Below are positions 61,557 to 64,000 of a stretch of DNA of 64,000 nucleotides, piece after piece. The stretch is from Paracidovorax wautersii (GTDB lineage Bacteria; Pseudomonadota; Gammaproteobacteria; Burkholderiales; Burkholderiaceae_C). Made by a program: the position numbers and the translations under genes. The notes under the pieces were generated by a model. The model searched no databases, was not told where the DNA came from, and worked only from the letters and a program-made list of their open reading frames with translations. Each line of letters begins with the position of its first letter. Positions within the stretch are counted from its first letter, which is position 1. The stretch covers positions 53,623 to 117,622 of the forward strand of contig NZ_FONX01000016.1 of NCBI RefSeq assembly GCF_900113035.1. The letters are read 5' to 3'.

Positions 61557-61875
61557 GGGTGGCGCGGCGAAACCGCCGGTTCGGCCATCGAGATTCGGGA
61601 GCTATTGGGGCGTTACTTTTCAATCACGCACGGGGCGCGTATCAATGTCGCCTATAGGCTGAACTGAGACATTCAAAATTAACGACTGAAATTTTGCCTA
61701 ACCCCGGAAGCGGTCTCTCACCTGATCGGATTTCGCATGACCGCTTGACCAGCCAGACAGGTCATTCATCCGAGGCTGAATCAAGCAAGTCATGGAAACA
61801 GCTGCTCATGTCGGAACAGAAGCCGACGCTACTCCGCCGTGTTTCGAAGGGGACGCTCAAAAGTCATCCCCTTTT
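61557..61875. other. Intergenic stretch at the border of the atypical 3' region
   Basis: About 320 bases show no convincing gene. Base composition is visibly lower in GC than before 61500, so this may be where a genomic island begins. I found no tRNA or clear direct repeat marking an integration site. Confidence 0.4.
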
Positions 61876-62376
61876 TCATGACGTTATCGGTGGCTCACTC
61901 GGAGATTGAGTATCAGAGCGTGGCATGTCGTTTGCTCCGATGTTCGACGGCGCGGGCTCGTCGGCGGGCTTCCGGAAGGCATTCCCCTTATGCGCACGTG
62001 CGACCGACATCTCCACAATCCTGTCAATCACACGCTCTGGCGTATTCCACTTCATCACAAGCCTGCTCGGGTCCATACCGTACTCGGCAACGATGTCGCG
62101 CAGCTGTTCCAGCGATAGCTTTTCCAACGCGTTCCGTAGCGCAGGTTCGCCGTCTCGCACGACCTGGACAGGATCGAGCGCCGCTGGGGCACGTCGGTTC
62201 TTCCCTCGCTTCGCCTCACCCTCATCTACTGGGGCAGAGATTTCCACCTTGGACGGTTTACGCTTGCTCGGTGTCGAGTCCAGGGCATCGTTAAGCGCAG
62301 CCTCGAAGCCGGGGTTGCGCTCCGCCTCTTCGATCACCACCCGCATCAGGCGATTGAGTTTGTTCCGTAAGCTCAC
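61876..62376 (-). CDS. Hypothetical protein coupled to the HTH-ParA gene
   Basis: This 166-residue, charged, soluble protein has a helical N-terminus (LRNKLNRLMRVVIEEAERNPGFEAALNDALD), a lysine/arginine-rich middle and a C-terminal segment rich in Pro, Ser and Asp. The GTG start at 62376 overlaps the TGA of the preceding gene (GTGA), so the two are translationally coupled. It could be the partner (ParB-like or adaptor) of the ParA-type ATPase, but it shows no ParB/KorB signature. No function can be assigned. Confidence 0.75.
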   Translation of the reverse strand: MSLRNKLNRLMRVVIEEAERNPGFEAALNDALDSTPSKRKPSKVEISAPVDEGEAKRGKNRRAPAALDPVQVVRDGEPALRNALEKLSLEQLRDIVAEYGMDPSRLVMKWNTPERVIDRIVEMSVARAHKGNAFRKPADEPAPSNIGANDMPRSDTQSPSEPPITS

Positions 62377-63434
62377 AATTCGCCCTCCAAATCGTCCCAA
62401 ATCTCTTTCGCCAGTTCGATGTATGTCGAGGTGAGCCCGTTGGGATCGGAGCCGTACTTCTGCCGCAGCGTTCTTTTGTGCGTCGTGTGCTCAGCTGCCG
62501 CCGACGCAGTATTGGTTTGTTTGACCTTCGTGTCGTACACATCGGGGAAGTTCGCGTCGGTCTGAAGCTGTCTCAGCACGGTGTTGTGCACCGTCGAGTT
62601 GGCCTGGTATTTCGTGATGACGATGCCCAGAGGGTCAATGTCCTCGCCGATGGCCTGCGCGAACTCCCCCACCCGGGTCACGATCTGCGGGATACCGTAG
62701 GTCGAGAGGTGGTCGGGGATAGTGGGAATGATGTAAGCGTCCGAGAGGCGCAGGCCGTTCAGGGTAACGATGCCCAGGTTTGGCGGGCAGTCGATGATGA
62801 CAATGTCGTAGTCGTCCAGCTTCGACTTCACCGCTCGCCAGAGGAGTTCTACGGGATTGACTGCGTAGAACTTCCCCGATGGCGCAGACGCTAGCTGATC
62901 CTGCACGTCGATCAGGTCAAGGCTCGACGGCAGCAGGTCAATAGTCCTGGCCTCTTGAACGTCACCCACCTGCTTCTGGAGTGTGGCGTTGAGGTCGAAC
63001 TTCTTCACGTCGGGATTCATGGCGTCTTTGAACAACTGGGCCAGGGTATGGCCCAGGTTGTTCAGCTCAAGCCACTTGTCCTCCCCGAGCAGCATGATCG
63101 TCGCGTTGGTCTGCGGGTCCAGGTCAATGACTAGGACCTTCTTTCGCATCTCCGCCGAGAAAACCTCGGCCAGTGCCACAGACGTGGTCGTCTTCGCAAC
63201 ACCACCCTTCAAATTTATCGTCGAAATCACATGAGTCATTGGGGTATTCCTTTTATTCCTCTTTAGCCAAGACCGAATCTGCGAGCGCCGAAATATTGGC
63301 CCGGAAGCTAGCTCCGTAACCGGGCTAGGGAAGTCAGCCGCCCGCACGCGCCAGTTGGCGACTGCTTGACGGGAAACCCCGGCCATCTCGGCAATCTCAC
63401 CTATCCCCACCAGTTCATCGCTCTGCTGAGCCAT
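62373..63434 (-). CDS. HTH-ParA fusion ATPase
   Basis: This 353-residue protein has an N-terminal AlpA/MerR-like helix-turn-helix (residues ~8-60, IGEIAEMAGVSRQAVANWR) joined to a ParA/MinD-type ATPase. The deviant Walker A is KGGVAKTT (76-83), and DIVIIDCPPNLGIV follows. ParA ATPases move plasmid or chromosome loci; here the DNA-binding part would let the protein control its own gene. GGAAGG precedes the ATG at 63434. It lies near an IS element in lower-GC sequence, pointing to a mobile or plasmid-derived locus. Confidence 0.9.
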   Translation of the reverse strand: MAQQSDELVGIGEIAEMAGVSRQAVANWRVRAADFPSPVTELASGPIFRRSQIRSWLKRNKRNTPMTHVISTINLKGGVAKTTTSVALAEVFSAEMRKKVLVIDLDPQTNATIMLLGEDKWLELNNLGHTLAQLFKDAMNPDVKKFDLNATLQKQVGDVQEARTIDLLPSSLDLIDVQDQLASAPSGKFYAVNPVELLWRAVKSKLDDYDIVIIDCPPNLGIVTLNGLRLSDAYIIPTIPDHLSTYGIPQIVTRVGEFAQAIGEDIDPLGIVITKYQANSTVHNTVLRQLQTDANFPDVYDTKVKQTNTASAAAEHTTHKRTLRQKYGSDPNGLTSTYIELAKEIWDDLEGEL

Positions 63435-63467
63435 ACCAACCTTCCCGTGAACATCATTCACAGTGTC

Positions 63468-63495
63468 AGTGTACAACGTACACAGATGGAGTCAA
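63468..63495 (-). promoter_or_regulatory. Promoter with overlapping operator for the HTH-ParA gene
   Basis: On the minus strand, -35 TTGACT (63495-63490) and -10 TACACT (63473-63468) are spaced 16 bases. A perfect dyad GTGTAC-aac-GTACAC (63469-63483 on the plus strand) covers the spacer and -10. The dyad is about 35-50 nt upstream of the ATG, suggesting self-repression by the N-terminal HTH of the encoded protein. Confidence 0.6.
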
Positions 63496-63828
63496 GCGGG
63501 CTCTCGAAGTCGCACGAACACCACCTAATGGCTTCACACCCAATCAGCGAAGCGTGAGATAAACCTGCAAGAAATGAGCATAAGGTCAGCAACGGCGTGT
63601 GCATCTGTGTGCCTGCTTTATAAAAAAGGAACGTGATATGACGACGCATCCGTGACCGGCAGCAACCGCTGGAGGCCGTGTGATAACGCACGGAGAACTT
63701 ACCTCGCAGCAGCGCTACTCCGGCCCACAGTGGCTTACTCGGATTGGCCGAGCCTGCGATTCGTCTGAGGGGTCTTTGAGGTACCTTCGGACGGCCGATT
63801 CCCGCTTACAGCGACCCTTTCGGGCGGC
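63496..63828. other. Intergenic stretch between the ParA gene and the IS transposase
   Basis: About 330 bases contain only short open frames without ribosome sites or recognisable domains. A stretch CTCGG-attgg-CCGAG near 63735 could form a small hairpin. Nothing else is seen. Confidence 0.4.
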
Positions 63829-64000
63829 CTAGGCACCCGAAAGGCGCATTGCCTTCATTGTGTTTTCGAAGCCCAGGATGCTGAGGACGCGTTTGAAGTT
63901 GTACGCCAACACGCTCAGGCTCATTTCGGTGGACACGTTCTCGATGCCTCGAGTCAGGAAGTGCGTCCAGCCCATCCAGTGCTTGAGGGTGCCGAAGACA
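63829..64000 (-). mobile_element. IS transposase, C-terminal end (IS1182/IS5-like, partial)
   Basis: The minus strand encodes ~57 residues ending in MKAMRLSGA-stop at 63829-63831. Within them, TRGIENVSTEMSLSVLAYN and LKHWMGW are the usual C-terminal signature of IS1182/IS5-type DDE transposases, which move the element by cut-and-paste or copy-paste. The reading frame is open to the window edge, so I cannot say whether the rest is intact. The end repeat of the element was not identified. Confidence 0.85.

Noticed and set aside
61694..61909. 71-codon plus-strand frame in the island border
   Set aside because: No ribosome site, no recognisable sequence, and it overlaps the end of the supported minus-strand gene.

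Overview
The window is high-GC DNA from a betaproteobacterium, most likely a Comamonadaceae member close to Acidovorax, Comamonas or Delftia. The basis is gene content (four Bug/TctC solute receptors, a MetH homocysteine-methyltransferase module encoded as its own gene, a nag-type salicylate 5-hydroxylase set) and two intergenic hairpin families that I associate from memory with that family. No rRNA, tRNA or CRISPR array was seen. The last ~2.4 kb (61.6-64.0 kb) looks compositionally different and mobile-element-like.

Layout. 1-8.65 kb (minus strand): one nine-gene catabolic operon: SDR, IclR regulator, atypical SDR, TPP enzyme, aldehyde dehydrogenase, extradiol-type VOC dioxygenase, Bug receptor, a 73-aa protein and a Rieske oxygenase cut by the window edge. 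8.98-14.0 kb (minus): a second IclR cluster: cupin, alpha/beta hydrolase, IclR, aspartate dehydrogenase, Bug receptor and an MTA/SAH nucleosidase-like enzyme. A 35-nt near-perfect palindrome precedes the cupin. The two clusters may form one pathway. 14.4-25.1 kb: core metabolism and signalling: acyl-CoA synthetase, pntB/pntA, class II aldolase, a two-component system divergent from a PAP2 phosphatase, and pyruvate kinase. 25.3-28.4 kb: a Fur box, a TonB-dependent receptor and an EF-hand lipoprotein. 28.5-34.2 kb: pepP, murU-like, tkt and gap. 34.3-44.2 kb: a Bug/M20 hydrolase pair, a DUF924 protein, a LexA-boxed radical-SAM DNA-repair pair, an HPF-like protein, an effector-less CHASE2 protein, a class I amidotransferase-like hydrolase and recQ.

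44.5-49.4 kb (plus): Bug receptor, CaiB-type CoA transferase, cupin, acyl-CoA dehydrogenase and a LysR regulator, which reads as uptake, CoA activation and oxidation of a carboxylic acid. 49.45-50.5 kb: the methyl-acceptor module of MetH. 50.6-56.4 kb: a sensor kinase and an NtrC-type activator, then a possible sigma-54 promoter, two proteins with related repeated domains and an MFS transporter; this is the best candidate for an undescribed system. 57.2-61.6 kb: a nagAa-G-H-Ab-like set (reductase, large and small oxygenase subunits, ferredoxin) transcribed away from a NagR/NahR-type LysR gene. 61.9-64 kb: a small unknown gene, an HTH-ParA fusion with its own operator-promoter, and the 3' end of an IS transposase, suggesting the edge of a genomic island.

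Starts, motifs and repeats were read by eye. Family names rest on motif recognition and memory, not on searches.
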